Below are positions 1 to 8,830 of a stretch of 15,924 nt of DNA, one piece after another (position 1 is the first letter of the stretch; every line of letters begins with the position of its first letter). The DNA lies in assembly GCA_039812685.1 (NCBI GenBank), contig JBDIBB010000089.1:1-15924 (forward strand), written 5' to 3'. The notes below the pieces were generated by a model that made no database searches, had not been told where the DNA came from, and saw only the letters and a program-made list of their open reading frames with translations. The DNA comes from JBDIBB01 sp039812685 (GTDB lineage Bacteria > Acidobacteriota > Vicinamibacteria > Vicinamibacterales > JAFNAJ01). A program made the translations under genes and the position numbers.

Positions 1-32
1 TCGAAGTCGAAGACGATGGCCGCGGGTAGCAT
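1..32 (-). CDS. Probable HAD-superfamily hydrolase, N-terminus only (cut by window edge)
   Basis: Only the first ten codons are inside the window, reading MLPAAIVFDF with the next codon beginning GA. A hydrophobic strand running into DFD or DFE is how haloacid dehalogenase-superfamily phosphatases usually begin (motif I, DxDx(T/V), with the nucleophilic Asp), so a HAD phosphatase or beta-phosphoglucomutase-like protein is the best guess. An AGAAGG-type ribosome binding site lies about 5 nt before the ATG (complement of about 38-43), which supports a real start. It follows the DUF1684 lipoprotein gene on the same strand after 49 nt and could be the last gene of the fad operon or start a new unit. 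With so little sequence the family is a guess; the existence of a start here is more secure. Confidence 0.45.
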   Translation of the reverse strand, partial: MLPAAIVFDF

Positions 33-81
33 CTGAGCCTTCTCGATCTGTGAACGACGGAAGCCGGCGGCTGCCGGACCG

Positions 82-750
82 TCAGGGACGCATCCGCTCA
101 CCCGCCCTGATCGGCGTCGCCAGCCGGTTCTCCGCTGGCGGATACGGGCAATCGTAGGCGGGGTTGTAATAGCAGTAAGGCTGGTACGCGAGGTTGAAGT
201 CCACCTCGTAGAGTCCCGTGGCGGTGCGCCGAAGGTCGAGGTAGCGGCCGGCCGCGTACGTCTCGGTCCCGTTGGTCATGTCGCCGAAGGGCACGAACAG
301 CCGGTTCATGTCGGGCGCATCGGCTTCGACGAAGGCCGTCAGCTCGAAGGGCTTGCCCTTCACCGAGAACTTCAGCGAGCCCGCGCGCCGCATCATACGG
401 CGCTGGCCGGTGGAGGTCGGCATCTCGATGGCCGGCTCGCGCTCGGAGGCGACGATCTGCGCGGGCGCGACGTACTCCTCGTCGATCGGGAAGTAGGCGA
501 GCGGGAGGAACTCGTCGCGCGTCGCGGCGAGGATCGGCGAGTCGGGCGCCGTCCTGAAAAACCCGTCCTTGGCGGCGCGCTGGCTGGCGATGCGCTCGGG
601 ATAGGGACGGGCCTGCTCCGTGTTGGGGGTGCAGCCGGCGGCAGCGGCCAGCACGACCAGGACCACCACGTACAGCAGGCGACCCGGTCCCGGCGGGAGG
701 GCCGGGAACCGGGCCGGGGACGGCGAGGCCGGACCAATCCGGGGGAGCAT
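82..750 (-). CDS. DUF1684 family lipoprotein
   Basis: A 222-residue protein with a hydrophobic segment at about residues 25-38 ending in AAAAGC. This gives a plausible lipobox with Cys40 as the lipidated residue, so it is probably a periplasmic or outer-membrane lipoprotein. The body matches DUF1684. A central stretch (about 151-173) has LFVPFGD, an N-G-T-E-T-Y segment and GRYLDL, and the C-terminal hallmark (about 184-210) reads DFNLAYQPYC, then paired Cys/Tyr/Pro positions, then PPAENRL. The function of DUF1684 proteins is not established. The ATG overlaps the fadE stop by one base (TGATG), so translation is probably coupled and the protein is likely made with the beta-oxidation enzymes. 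The 24-residue segment before the hydrophobic core is long for a signal peptide, but I see no better start. Confidence 0.85.
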   Translation of the reverse strand: MLPRIGPASPSPARFPALPPGPGRLLYVVVLVVLAAAAGCTPNTEQARPYPERIASQRAAKDGFFRTAPDSPILAATRDEFLPLAYFPIDEEYVAPAQIVASEREPAIEMPTSTGQRRMMRRAGSLKFSVKGKPFELTAFVEADAPDMNRLFVPFGDMTNGTETYAAGRYLDLRRTATGLYEVDFNLAYQPYCYYNPAYDCPYPPAENRLATPIRAGERMRP

Positions 751-2528
751 CAGGTAAAGATATACGATCCCCGCGCGATGGTCGCGTCGGCCAGGCCGCG
801 CCGCAGCGCGATGGCGTTGGCCGGCGTCACCTTGAGCACCCGCCGCAGCGCCGCGAGCTGCGTGCGCTGCATGTCGCCCTCTGCGATGGCGGCAATCACG
901 GTCTTGGCGGCGGCCTCGATGCGGGCCGCCGCGTCGCTGACCAGCACCCGCACGACATCGGCCTGCTGGGCGGCGTTGGCAATCGCCCGATCGTGCGCGT
1001 CCCTGGCGCGCAGCAGCGCGCTCTCGCAGCCGAAGACGTCGATCAGGATGTCGGCGATGAAGCTCAGCACCTCCTGCTCGTCGGTGACCTTCTGCTGGTA
1101 CTTCTGCATCGCGCCGCCCAGCAGCAGCAGGCCGACCTTCTTGAAGGCCGCCACCGCTCGCGCCTCGTTCTCGAGGTGCTCGTCGCCGGGCATCTCCGGC
1201 ATCGCCGGCGACATCACCTCCTCGAACACCTTCATCGCGGCGGGGATCAGGGGCAGGTCGCCCTTGAGCGCGCGCCGCATGAGCATGCCGGGGATCAGCA
1301 GGCGGTTGATCTCGTTGGTGCCCTCGAAGATGCGGTTCACGCGGCTGTCGCGGTAGTGCCGCTCGGCCGGATAGTCGCGCACGAAGCCGTTGCCGCCGTG
1401 AATCTGGAGGTTCTCGTCGATCACGTAGTCGAGCATCTCGCTGCCGGCGACCTTGGCGATCGAGGCCTCGGCGGCGTATTCCTCCATGGCGAAGCGCAGC
1501 CGCTCGGGGTGGGTTCCCTCGCCGGCCTCCATCGCCTGATCGATGAGCCCGGCGGTGCGGTGCATCATCGACTCCACCATGTAGCACCAGGCGGTCATCT
1601 GGCCGAGCTTGTGCTTGATGGCGCCGAAGTTGCCGATCGGCTGCCCGAACTGCTTGCGCGTGCTCGCGTACTTCGCGGCCTCGACGATCACCGCCTTGGC
1701 CCCGCCCAGGCTCAGCGCGCCGAGCTTGAAGCGGCCGTAGTTCAGCACGTCGAAGGCCACCTTGTGGCCCTTGCCGATCTCGCCCAGCAGGTTCTCGGCC
1801 GGCACCTGGGCGTCCTGCAGGATCAGTGGCGCGGTGCTCGACCCGTGCAGCCCGAGCTTGTGCTCCTCCCTGCCCGTGCTCACGCCGGGGAAACCCCGCT
1901 CGACGATGAAGGCGGTGAAGTGCTCGCCGTCCACCTTCGCGAAGACGATGAAGACGTCGGCGAAGGAGCAGTTGGAGATCCACATCTTCTCGCCGTTGAG
2001 CAGGAAGCTGCCGTCTGACTTGCGCGTGGCGCGCGCGCGCGCGCCGAGCGCATCGGAGCCCGAGCCCGATTCCGACAGCGCGTAGGCGCCCACCAGTTCG
2101 CCGCTCACCAGCTTCGGCAGGTACTTCCGCTTCTGCTGCTCGTTGCCGAACAGCAGCAGCGGCATGATGGCGAGCCCCGTCATGGCGCCGAAGGTCACCG
2201 TGAAGGACGCCGACCGGGCGATGCCCTCGGCCACCATCAGCGCGCTCACCTTGTCGAGTTCGAGCCCGCCGTATTCCTCGGGCGCGTCGGTGCCCAGCAG
2301 GCCGAGCTCGCCGGCGCGCCGGACGAACTGGCGCGACAGCGCCCAGTCCTTGTTCTCGAGCCGCTCGAGCTGCGGCAGCACTTCCTGCACCGCGAAATCC
2401 AGCGTCGTCTTGAACATCATCCGGTGTTCGTCGGTGATGCGCTCGGCGGTGAAGATGGCGTCGGCGGCGGTCTCCTCGATCAGCCAGGAGCCGCCCTTGC
2501 GGATGGCCGATGGCGCTGCGGTGCTCAT
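750..2528 (-). CDS. fadE: Acyl-CoA dehydrogenase (FadE-like, long form)
   Basis: A 592-residue FAD enzyme that introduces the trans-2 double bond into acyl-CoA, the first step of beta-oxidation, and passes electrons to electron-transfer flavoprotein. The N-terminal alpha domain (about 35-145) is followed by the beta domain with signature ALSESGSGSD (150-159) and flavin-contact WISN (183-186). The C-terminal alpha domain has RKQFGQPI (291-298), IHGGNGFVRDYPAER (376-390) and FEGTNE (401-406), where Glu402 is the expected catalytic base. About 170 further residues follow, as in Bacillus FadE (about 594 aa) and the VLCAD/ACAD9 group. They are more than short/medium-chain enzymes have and suggest long-chain substrates. 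The start is supported by AGGAGG about 5 nt upstream. It lies 57 nt after fadA and its stop overlaps the next gene by one base. Confidence 0.96.
   Translation of the reverse strand: MSTAAPSAIRKGGSWLIEETAADAIFTAERITDEHRMMFKTTLDFAVQEVLPQLERLENKDWALSRQFVRRAGELGLLGTDAPEEYGGLELDKVSALMVAEGIARSASFTVTFGAMTGLAIMPLLLFGNEQQKRKYLPKLVSGELVGAYALSESGSGSDALGARARATRKSDGSFLLNGEKMWISNCSFADVFIVFAKVDGEHFTAFIVERGFPGVSTGREEHKLGLHGSSTAPLILQDAQVPAENLLGEIGKGHKVAFDVLNYGRFKLGALSLGGAKAVIVEAAKYASTRKQFGQPIGNFGAIKHKLGQMTAWCYMVESMMHRTAGLIDQAMEAGEGTHPERLRFAMEEYAAEASIAKVAGSEMLDYVIDENLQIHGGNGFVRDYPAERHYRDSRVNRIFEGTNEINRLLIPGMLMRRALKGDLPLIPAAMKVFEEVMSPAMPEMPGDEHLENEARAVAAFKKVGLLLLGGAMQKYQQKVTDEQEVLSFIADILIDVFGCESALLRARDAHDRAIANAAQQADVVRVLVSDAAARIEAAAKTVIAAIAEGDMQRTQLAALRRVLKVTPANAIALRRGLADATIARGSYIFT
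2029..2044. repeat. GC dinucleotide tract (8 units) inside fadE
   Basis: An uninterrupted alternating GC run of 16 nt lies inside the fadE coding sequence, where it encodes the Ala-Arg-Ala-Arg-Ala stretch of residues 163-167. Alternating GC tracts can adopt Z-DNA and can slip in replication. The unit is two bases, so slippage would frameshift fadE after residue 167. The tract is codon-compatible and probably a by-product of high GC. Confidence 0.8.
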
Positions 2529-2585
2529 GGAACCTCCTGTGGGCGCGTCGAGGCGCCCGGCCTGGATCGTCGGCGAATCTCTCCT

Positions 2586-3753
<1,168 letters not shown>

Positions 3754-3761
<8 letters not shown>

Positions 3762-4602
3762 GGGTGTATGGCTCCTCGATGCCTGCGATGCGGCGCGCCG
3801 GCGCCGGCGTCTCGAACTTCATGCGATCCACGCCGCGGACCAGCGCGGCGAATTCCCGCGGCCGGGTCATGCAGCCCAGGTGCCCGGTGTCCTTCAACAC
3901 GTGCGCACGGGCGCCCGGGATCGCTTCCAGGTACTCACGCGTGCTCCTCACCGGCACCACTCGATCCAGGGCTTCCTCGCCGGTGACGATCAGCGTGGGG
4001 GCGTGCACGCGACGCGCAGCCGCCGCGAAGTCGTGGCCGAGCGCCACGCGGATGCGGCGCGCCATGAGCCCGGGTGAGATGCGCGCGCGCGCCATCACGG
4101 CCAGCTGCCCGCGAAGGAAGCGTCGCCGCTCGCCCGGATCGGGCAGCGCCCGCTTCACCTCGGGCTTCATCCGCTGGCGCATCGTCACCAGGAACGCCGG
4201 CAGCAGCAGCCGCGGCGCCCGCACGTAGTACTGCTGGCGGCTGTCGGGCGTGAAGCGCGGTCCCGGCGCCGACGCCAGCACCAGCCCGCGCACGCGGCGC
4301 GGTCGTTCGGCGGCGTAGGTCACCGAGATCCAGCCGCCGTAGGACACCCCGCACAGCACCGCCGATTCGATGCCCGCCGCGTCGAGCACCGCGTCGAGCC
4401 ACTCGACGTGCACGCCGAAGCCGCGATCGGCCCGCAGCCGGAACCCGCTGCCGGGCTCGCCCGGCAGCGAGCACGAGACCGCGCGCCCGCCCTCGGCCAG
4501 CGCGTCGACACACGCCGCCATCCACTCCCATCGGCCCTGGATGCCAGGCACCAGGACGACGGGGTCGCCGTGTCCGCGGTCGACGATGGTGAGCGGGCGC
4601 AT
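3754..4602 (-). CDS. Alpha/beta hydrolase embedded in the fad operon
   Basis: A 282-residue cytoplasmic alpha/beta hydrolase with no signal peptide. The early strand VVLVPGIQG (15-23) would form the oxyanion-hole region. The nucleophile elbow is GVSYGG with Ser87, the third acid is probably Asp213 in the TGEEALDRVVP segment (207-217), and the catalytic His is His241 in DTGHLG. An Arg-rich cap region lies at about 115-195. The substrate cannot be read from sequence. Its place between fadN and fadA, overlapping fadA by 8 nt, suggests an ester or acyl-CoA hydrolase that supplies or disposes of fatty acyl groups, but this is inference from context. I see no Shine-Dalgarno before the ATG and no other in-frame start nearby, and 70 nt separate it from the fadN stop. 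Confidence 0.9.
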
Positions 4603-4672
4603 GGTCGTGGGCTCGGTCGTGTCGTGGCTCTTGTTCCGGAGTGGTGCCTGGGCTTCGCTTCACGAGCCGCCG

Positions 4673-6949
4673 TCAGTTCCGCAGCGGCTTGCCCGTCGTC
4701 AGCATGTGCTTGATGCGCTCGAGCGTCTTCGGCTGTCCGCACAGGCTGAGGAACGCCTCGCGCTCGAGATCCAGCAGGTACTGTTCGGTGACGAAGGCCG
4801 GGTGCGGCAGCGCACCGCCCGCCATGATCGTGGCGAGCCTGGTGCCGATCAGCTTGTCGTGATCGCTGATGCGCCCCCCGCGCCACATCATGTGAATGCC
4901 GATCTTGAGCGCCGCGAGCACCGAGTCGCCGCCGACGGCAATCTGGGTGCGCGGGGCGGGCCGCTGGTAGCCTTCGCGCACCCGCGAGAGCGCGAGCGCC
5001 TTCGCATCGTCGATGAGCCGGTCGCGGTTCATCGAGACGTGATCGGTGGCGCGCAGGTAGCCGATGCGCCGGGCCTCGGCCGCGCTGGTGGCCACCGTGC
5101 CCATCGCGATCGGCTCGAACGCCTTCTGGATCATCGGGAGCAGGTCGGTGGCAAGCGAGGTGACGCCCTCCGAGGCGCGGGCGGTCATCTCCTTGGTGCC
5201 GCCCCCGGCAGGGATCAGGCCGACACCCACTTCGACCAGGCCCATGTACAGCTCGCCGGCCGCCTGGATTCGATCGCCGTGCAGCGCCGTCTCGCAGCCG
5301 CCGCCGAGCGTGAGGCCTGCCGGCGCGACGATCACGGGCACGTTCGCGTACCGAAGCGTCATGGTGGCGTTCTGGAACGCGCGGATCATCAGGTCCACTT
5401 CGTCCCAGTTGCCTTCCTGCGCCTCGAGCAGCAGCAGCATCAGGTTCGCGCCGGCCGAGAAGTTCGCCGCGTCGTTGCCGACGACCAGCGCCTGGAAGTT
5501 CTGCTCGGCCTCCTTGACGCTGGCCATCATCATCTGCACCGTGTCGGCGCCGATGGCGTTCATCTTCGTGTGGAACTCGAGGCACACCACGCCATCGCCG
5601 ATGTCCACCAGCGTGGCGCCGGCGTTTTTCTTCACCACCCTGCCGGCGGCCTTCGACGCCGACAGCAGCACGAGCTCGGGTGCGAGCGGCGGGACGGGGC
5701 CGTCGCGGAAGGCGTTGGCCCCGCGATCGATCACCTGCTGCACGAGCGGCGGGACGTCGGTCACCGCGCACGCCTCGAGCACCTCCTTCACGCCGATGGC
5801 GTCCCACGTCTCGAACGGGCCGATCTCCCAGCCGAAACCCCACCGCATGGCGCGGTCGACGTCGTCGATGGAGTGCGCGATCTCGGGGGCCACCCGCGCC
5901 GAGTAGACCAGCGCCGCGCCCAGCGTCTCGCGCAGGAACTCGCCCACCTTGTCCTTGCCGAGGAAGAGCGTCCTGACCCGCTGGCGCACGTCCTCGACCG
6001 CCTTGCCGGCCTCGATGGAGGGGAACTTGGCCTTCTTCTGCGGGCGGTACTCGAAGGTGGCGGGATCCAGCACGAGGATCTCGCTCTTGCCCCCTTCGCC
6101 CTTCACCCGCTTGTAGAAGCCCTGGCCCGCCTTCTCGCCCACCCACTTGCGCTCGACCAGCGCCTCGATGATCGGCGGCATCGCGAACGTCGTGCGGTAG
6201 GCATCGCCTCGATCGCCCAGGTTCCTGATCACGTGGTAGAGCACGTCCACGCCGGCGATGTCGACGGTGCGGAACGTGGCGCTCTTCGGGCGGCCGATGG
6301 CCGGCCCCGTCATCGCGTCGATCTCCTCCACGGTGTAGCGGCCGCCTGCCAGCGCCTCGAGGATGCGGATGATGCCGAACATGCCGAGGTGGTTGGCGAT
6401 GAAGTTGGGCGTGTCCTTCGCGATGACCACGCCCTTGCCGAGCCGGCGATCGGCGAACCGCGCGATGCGGTCGGTGATGACCGGGTCGGTCTCCGGTGTC
6501 GGGATCAGCTCGAGCAGCTTCAGGTAGCGGGGCGGGTTGAAGAAGTGGGTGCCCAGCCAGCGCCGCTTGAAGGCGGCGCTGCGGCCCTCGCTGATGGCGG
6601 CAATCGGGATGCCCGAGGTGTTGGAACTGATGACGGCGTCGGGACCGACGACGGCCTCCACCTTTGCCAGCAACTGCTGCTTGACGTCGAGGCGCTCGAC
6701 AACCGCTTCAATCACCCAGTCGCAGTCCTTCAGCCTGGCGAGATCGGTGTCGAACCCGCCCGTGGCGATCAGCGTGTGGGTCAGCGGCGTGAAGAAGGGA
6801 TCGGGCTTGAGCTTGCGCGCGCGGTCCAGGCCCTCCCTGGCCACCTTCGCGTCGATGTCGAGCAGGACGACGGGAACACCAGCATTGGCGAGGTGGGCCG
6901 CGATCTGCGCCCCCATCGTGCCCGCGCCGAGCACCCCTACGTTACGCAT
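4673..6949 (-). CDS. fadN: 3-hydroxyacyl-CoA dehydrogenase/enoyl-CoA hydratase, FadN type
   Basis: A 758-residue bifunctional enzyme that hydrates trans-2-enoyl-CoA and oxidises L-3-hydroxyacyl-CoA with NAD+, steps two and three of beta-oxidation. The dehydrogenase domain comes first: Rossmann motif GAGTMG (8-13), Asp31 after the second strand (NAD preference), SSNTSG (108-113), and the catalytic pair His135 (THFFNP) and Glu147 (LLELIP). The C-terminal helical domain covers about 180-430, with IARF and GQGFYK segments. A crotonase domain follows (about 445-650): FSAGANL (497-503) for the oxyanion hole, Glu553 in GGGCE and Glu573 in LVEVGVGLIPAGGG. This order is opposite to E. coli FadB and matches Bacillus FadN. 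It starts in a one-base overlap (TGATG) with the regulator stop, with AAGG 4 nt upstream of the ATG. Confidence 0.96.
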   Translation of the reverse strand: MRNVGVLGAGTMGAQIAAHLANAGVPVVLLDIDAKVAREGLDRARKLKPDPFFTPLTHTLIATGGFDTDLARLKDCDWVIEAVVERLDVKQQLLAKVEAVVGPDAVISSNTSGIPIAAISEGRSAAFKRRWLGTHFFNPPRYLKLLELIPTPETDPVITDRIARFADRRLGKGVVIAKDTPNFIANHLGMFGIIRILEALAGGRYTVEEIDAMTGPAIGRPKSATFRTVDIAGVDVLYHVIRNLGDRGDAYRTTFAMPPIIEALVERKWVGEKAGQGFYKRVKGEGGKSEILVLDPATFEYRPQKKAKFPSIEAGKAVEDVRQRVRTLFLGKDKVGEFLRETLGAALVYSARVAPEIAHSIDDVDRAMRWGFGWEIGPFETWDAIGVKEVLEACAVTDVPPLVQQVIDRGANAFRDGPVPPLAPELVLLSASKAAGRVVKKNAGATLVDIGDGVVCLEFHTKMNAIGADTVQMMMASVKEAEQNFQALVVGNDAANFSAGANLMLLLLEAQEGNWDEVDLMIRAFQNATMTLRYANVPVIVAPAGLTLGGGCETALHGDRIQAAGELYMGLVEVGVGLIPAGGGTKEMTARASEGVTSLATDLLPMIQKAFEPIAMGTVATSAAEARRIGYLRATDHVSMNRDRLIDDAKALALSRVREGYQRPAPRTQIAVGGDSVLAALKIGIHMMWRGGRISDHDKLIGTRLATIMAGGALPHPAFVTEQYLLDLEREAFLSLCGQPKTLERIKHMLTTGKPLRN

Positions 6950-7620
6950 CAGGCCTTCACTCCGTGGAGAAAGAGATCGACGACGGCGTCGGCCTCGGCC
7001 GCGAGGTCGTAATGACGCCGGCTGAGGATCCAGTTGGTGGCCATCTCGTCGAGCGCGCCGAAGAGCACCTTGGCCGTCAGCGTCGGGCTGAGGCCCGGCC
7101 GGAACAGCCCGCGGCGCTGCCCGTCGGCGATCAGGTCGCGTATCACGCCGAGGTACTCGCGCAGGCCGGTGGCGGAGAACTCCTCGAGGAACTTCGTGGA
7201 CTGCCGCAACTCCACCTGCGTGACGATGGCCAGGTCGCGGTCGCGGCCGACGCGCGCCAGGTGGACGCGCGCGATGGTGCGCAGCCGTTCCACCGGGTCG
7301 CTGACGCCATCGAGCACGGCGCGCCCCTCGGCGAGCGCCTCGCGCATGGTGCGCTGGAAGATCGAGACCAGCAGGTGGTCCTTGTTGTGGAAGTAGAGGT
7401 AGACCGTGCCGGCCGCCACACGCGCTTCGCGCGCGACGTCGGCCACCTGCGCGTTGAAGAAGCCGCGCCGCGCGAAGACGGCGATCGCGGCGCGCAGGAT
7501 GGCCTCGCCCTTGTCGGTGCCTGCGGCAGGGGCGGTGCGAAGACGCCTCGCCCGAGTGTGGCGGGTGGTTCGGGGGGCGGGGCTGGCGGGCAGGTCGTCC
7601 TCCGATGAATGACGATTCAT
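6949..7620 (-). CDS. fadR: TetR-family fatty-acid regulator (FadR-like)
   Basis: A 223-residue TetR repressor. The DNA-binding domain spans about 37-85, with a helix-turn-helix at 57-80 that includes QVADVAREARV and GTVYLYFHNKD. The ligand domain carries AIVTQVELRQS (131-141) and ALDEMATNWIL (189-199), which closely resemble the matching parts of Bacillus subtilis FadR (YsiA) as I recall it, a repressor released by long-chain acyl-CoA. It is the first gene of the operon, overlaps fadN by one base, and has a FadR-type box over its own start. About 35 basic, low-complexity residues precede the TetR domain. The ATG lies inside the operator with no upstream ribosome site. A CTG codon at 7593 preceded by GGAGG (7599-7603) is an alternative start, so the first 9 residues are uncertain. 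Confidence 0.93.
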   Translation of the reverse strand: MNRHSSEDDLPASPAPRTTRHTRARRLRTAPAAGTDKGEAILRAAIAVFARRGFFNAQVADVAREARVAAGTVYLYFHNKDHLLVSIFQRTMREALAEGRAVLDGVSDPVERLRTIARVHLARVGRDRDLAIVTQVELRQSTKFLEEFSATGLREYLGVIRDLIADGQRRGLFRPGLSPTLTAKVLFGALDEMATNWILSRRHYDLAAEADAVVDLFLHGVKA

Positions 7621-7623
7621 TCA
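7606..7623 (-). promoter_or_regulatory. FadR-type operator, perfect inverted repeat
   Basis: The 18-bp site TGAATGACGATTCATTCA consists of two perfect 7-bp arms, TGAATGA and TCATTCA, around a 4-bp spacer. The Bacillus subtilis FadR consensus, as I recall it, is TGAATGAMTANTCATTCA. This site agrees at every position except one central base. It begins 2 nt downstream of a predicted -10 element and covers the expected transcription start and the first codons of the regulator gene, so a bound repressor would block initiation. In this GC-rich window such an AT-containing palindrome stands out. I saw no second copy. Confidence 0.85.
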
Positions 7624-7625
7624 GA

Positions 7626-7655
7626 ACGATACGCGATCATGCCGCACTGTGTCAA
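7626..7655 (-). promoter_or_regulatory. Sigma70-type promoter of the fad operon
   Basis: On the minus strand a perfect -35 box TTGACA (7650-7655) is followed after 18 nt by TATCGT (7626-7631), which keeps four of six -10 consensus bases. Transcription would start about 7 nt later, near 7618-7620. That is the A of the annotated fadR ATG and lies inside the operator. An AT-richer stretch just upstream, with a direct repeat aatttg at 7654-7659 and 7662-7667, could help polymerase binding. The rest of the 7656-7853 spacer shows no gene or clear terminator. Confidence 0.75.
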
Positions 7656-7853
7656 TTTGCGAATTTGGCCGGATTCTGCGGTTCACGGGCCAGAATGAGA
7701 CGTGCGGCCGGCGGCGGCGTGCCGCGCTGCGTCGAGCGCGGGCGCGGCGTTGGCCGCACGTCTGCTGGCTCGCGCACGGGCAGGCAAGCGGCGCGCCAGC
7801 GCCCTCACAGGATGCCGCGGCGTGTCAGGCCGGACGCCCCGCGTGAGAAGACC

Positions 7854-8795
7854 TCAGCGCAGTTGTTCGAGGATCGTCCGCGCCTGTCTGGCCTCGATCG
7901 AATCCGGGGCCAGCCGGACCACCTGACGGAGGTAATTGGCAGCGGTCTCACGCTGCCCGGCATTGGCTGCCACCAGGCCGAGCTTCAGCAGCGGACGCGG
8001 CCACGCGGGATCGGCAGCGGCCGCGCGCTCGAACCAGCCCACCGCGTCCCCGGTCCGGCCACGCGCGAGCTTCACCTCGCCCAGCACGTAGAATTCGTCC
8101 CGCCCGGCGCCCGGCGCGGTGGCTGCCCGGGTCAGCGCCTCGTCGGCCTCTGCCAGCGCACCCTGCTCGAACAGCGTGATCCCGATCTCCCGCGCGGCGG
8201 CGCCGGCGAGCGGATCCGCGGCGGGAATGGCCCGCAGGACGGTCAGCGCGCGGTCGAAATCGCGGCGGTAGCGGTGGGCCTGACCCAGCCGCAACGCGAT
8301 CGCCGCGCTGGCGGGGGCGCGGGCACGCAGCCCCTCGTAGGCCGCGATGGCTTCTTCCAGATGGCCATCGGCAAGCAGTCGATCGGCCGCGGCGATGCCG
8401 CCGGTGGCCGCCGGCGCCGGCGCAGGCGCTGATGCCGGCTGACCGCCCCGCTCGAGCCTGAAATCGAAGTGCGGGTTGGCGCCAACCGTCCCGATGCGGC
8501 CGTCGCCGGTGCTCGGTCGGTAGCCGGGCGCCGAGACGGTGAAGCTCCAGCGGCCGCTCTCGAGCCCGATGATCGTGAACCGCCCGCGGTCGTCGGTGGT
8601 GGTCTCGTACGCGCTCGGCGTGGCGTCGGGGTTTCGGGCCACGACCGTCGCTCCGCGGATGGGTCTGCCGTGCTCGTCGGCGACGGTCCCCCGCACCCGG
8701 CCGCTCTGTGCCAGCGCCGGGAAGGCAGACGCCGCCAGCGCCAGCAGCAGCGCGCAGCCGGCGCGGGCAACGGCGAGACGGAATCGCAGCGGCAT
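7854..8795 (-). CDS. Secreted CarboxypepD_reg-like and TPR repeat protein
   Basis: A 313-residue exported protein of unknown role. Residues 1-30 form a signal peptide (Arg-rich start, core ALLLALAASAF, likely cleavage after ALA or ALAQ). A carboxypeptidase-regulatory-like beta-sandwich follows (about 33-113), with the typical GTVADEHGRPIRGATV opening, DRGRFTI, and SAPGY near its end. A short Ala-Pro linker (about 118-130) leads to an alpha-helical TPR region (about 134-310) with roughly four or five repeats; residues with the clear A/G/Y/P pattern include LEEAIAAYEGL and AVGWFERAAAADPAW. This pairing suggests a periplasmic scaffold or envelope-binding protein. The chosen ATG starts exactly at the signal peptide. 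It is divergent from the AmiE/NamZ fusion gene, 79 nt away, which may mean shared control. Confidence 0.85.
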   Translation of the reverse strand: MPLRFRLAVARAGCALLLALAASAFPALAQSGRVRGTVADEHGRPIRGATVVARNPDATPSAYETTTDDRGRFTIIGLESGRWSFTVSAPGYRPSTGDGRIGTVGANPHFDFRLERGGQPASAPAPAPAATGGIAAADRLLADGHLEEAIAAYEGLRARAPASAAIALRLGQAHRYRRDFDRALTVLRAIPAADPLAGAAAREIGITLFEQGALAEADEALTRAATAPGAGRDEFYVLGEVKLARGRTGDAVGWFERAAAADPAWPRPLLKLGLVAANAGQRETAANYLRQVVRLAPDSIEARQARTILEQLR

Positions 8796-8824
8796 GGATC
8801 GCGGCGCCCGGAGCCTTCGACCGC

Positions 8825-8830
8825 AGTATA
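8825..8830 (-). promoter_or_regulatory. Candidate -10 element for the TPR gene
   Basis: TATACT on the minus strand, five of six consensus bases, lies 29 nt before the TPR-gene ATG. No convincing -35 box lies 16-18 nt upstream; that spacer is filled by the GC palindrome at 8831-8846. Confidence 0.35.

Noticed and set aside
4370..7012. An 880-codon plus-strand open frame opposite fadN
   Set aside because: It is the antisense shadow of a gene with strong codon bias: rich in His, Arg, Asp and Val, with no recognisable domain and no plausible ribosome site.
7605..8432. A plus-strand open frame beginning in the fadR operator
   Set aside because: It has no domain, runs antisense to the TPR gene, and its first codons are simply the operator palindrome read on the other strand.
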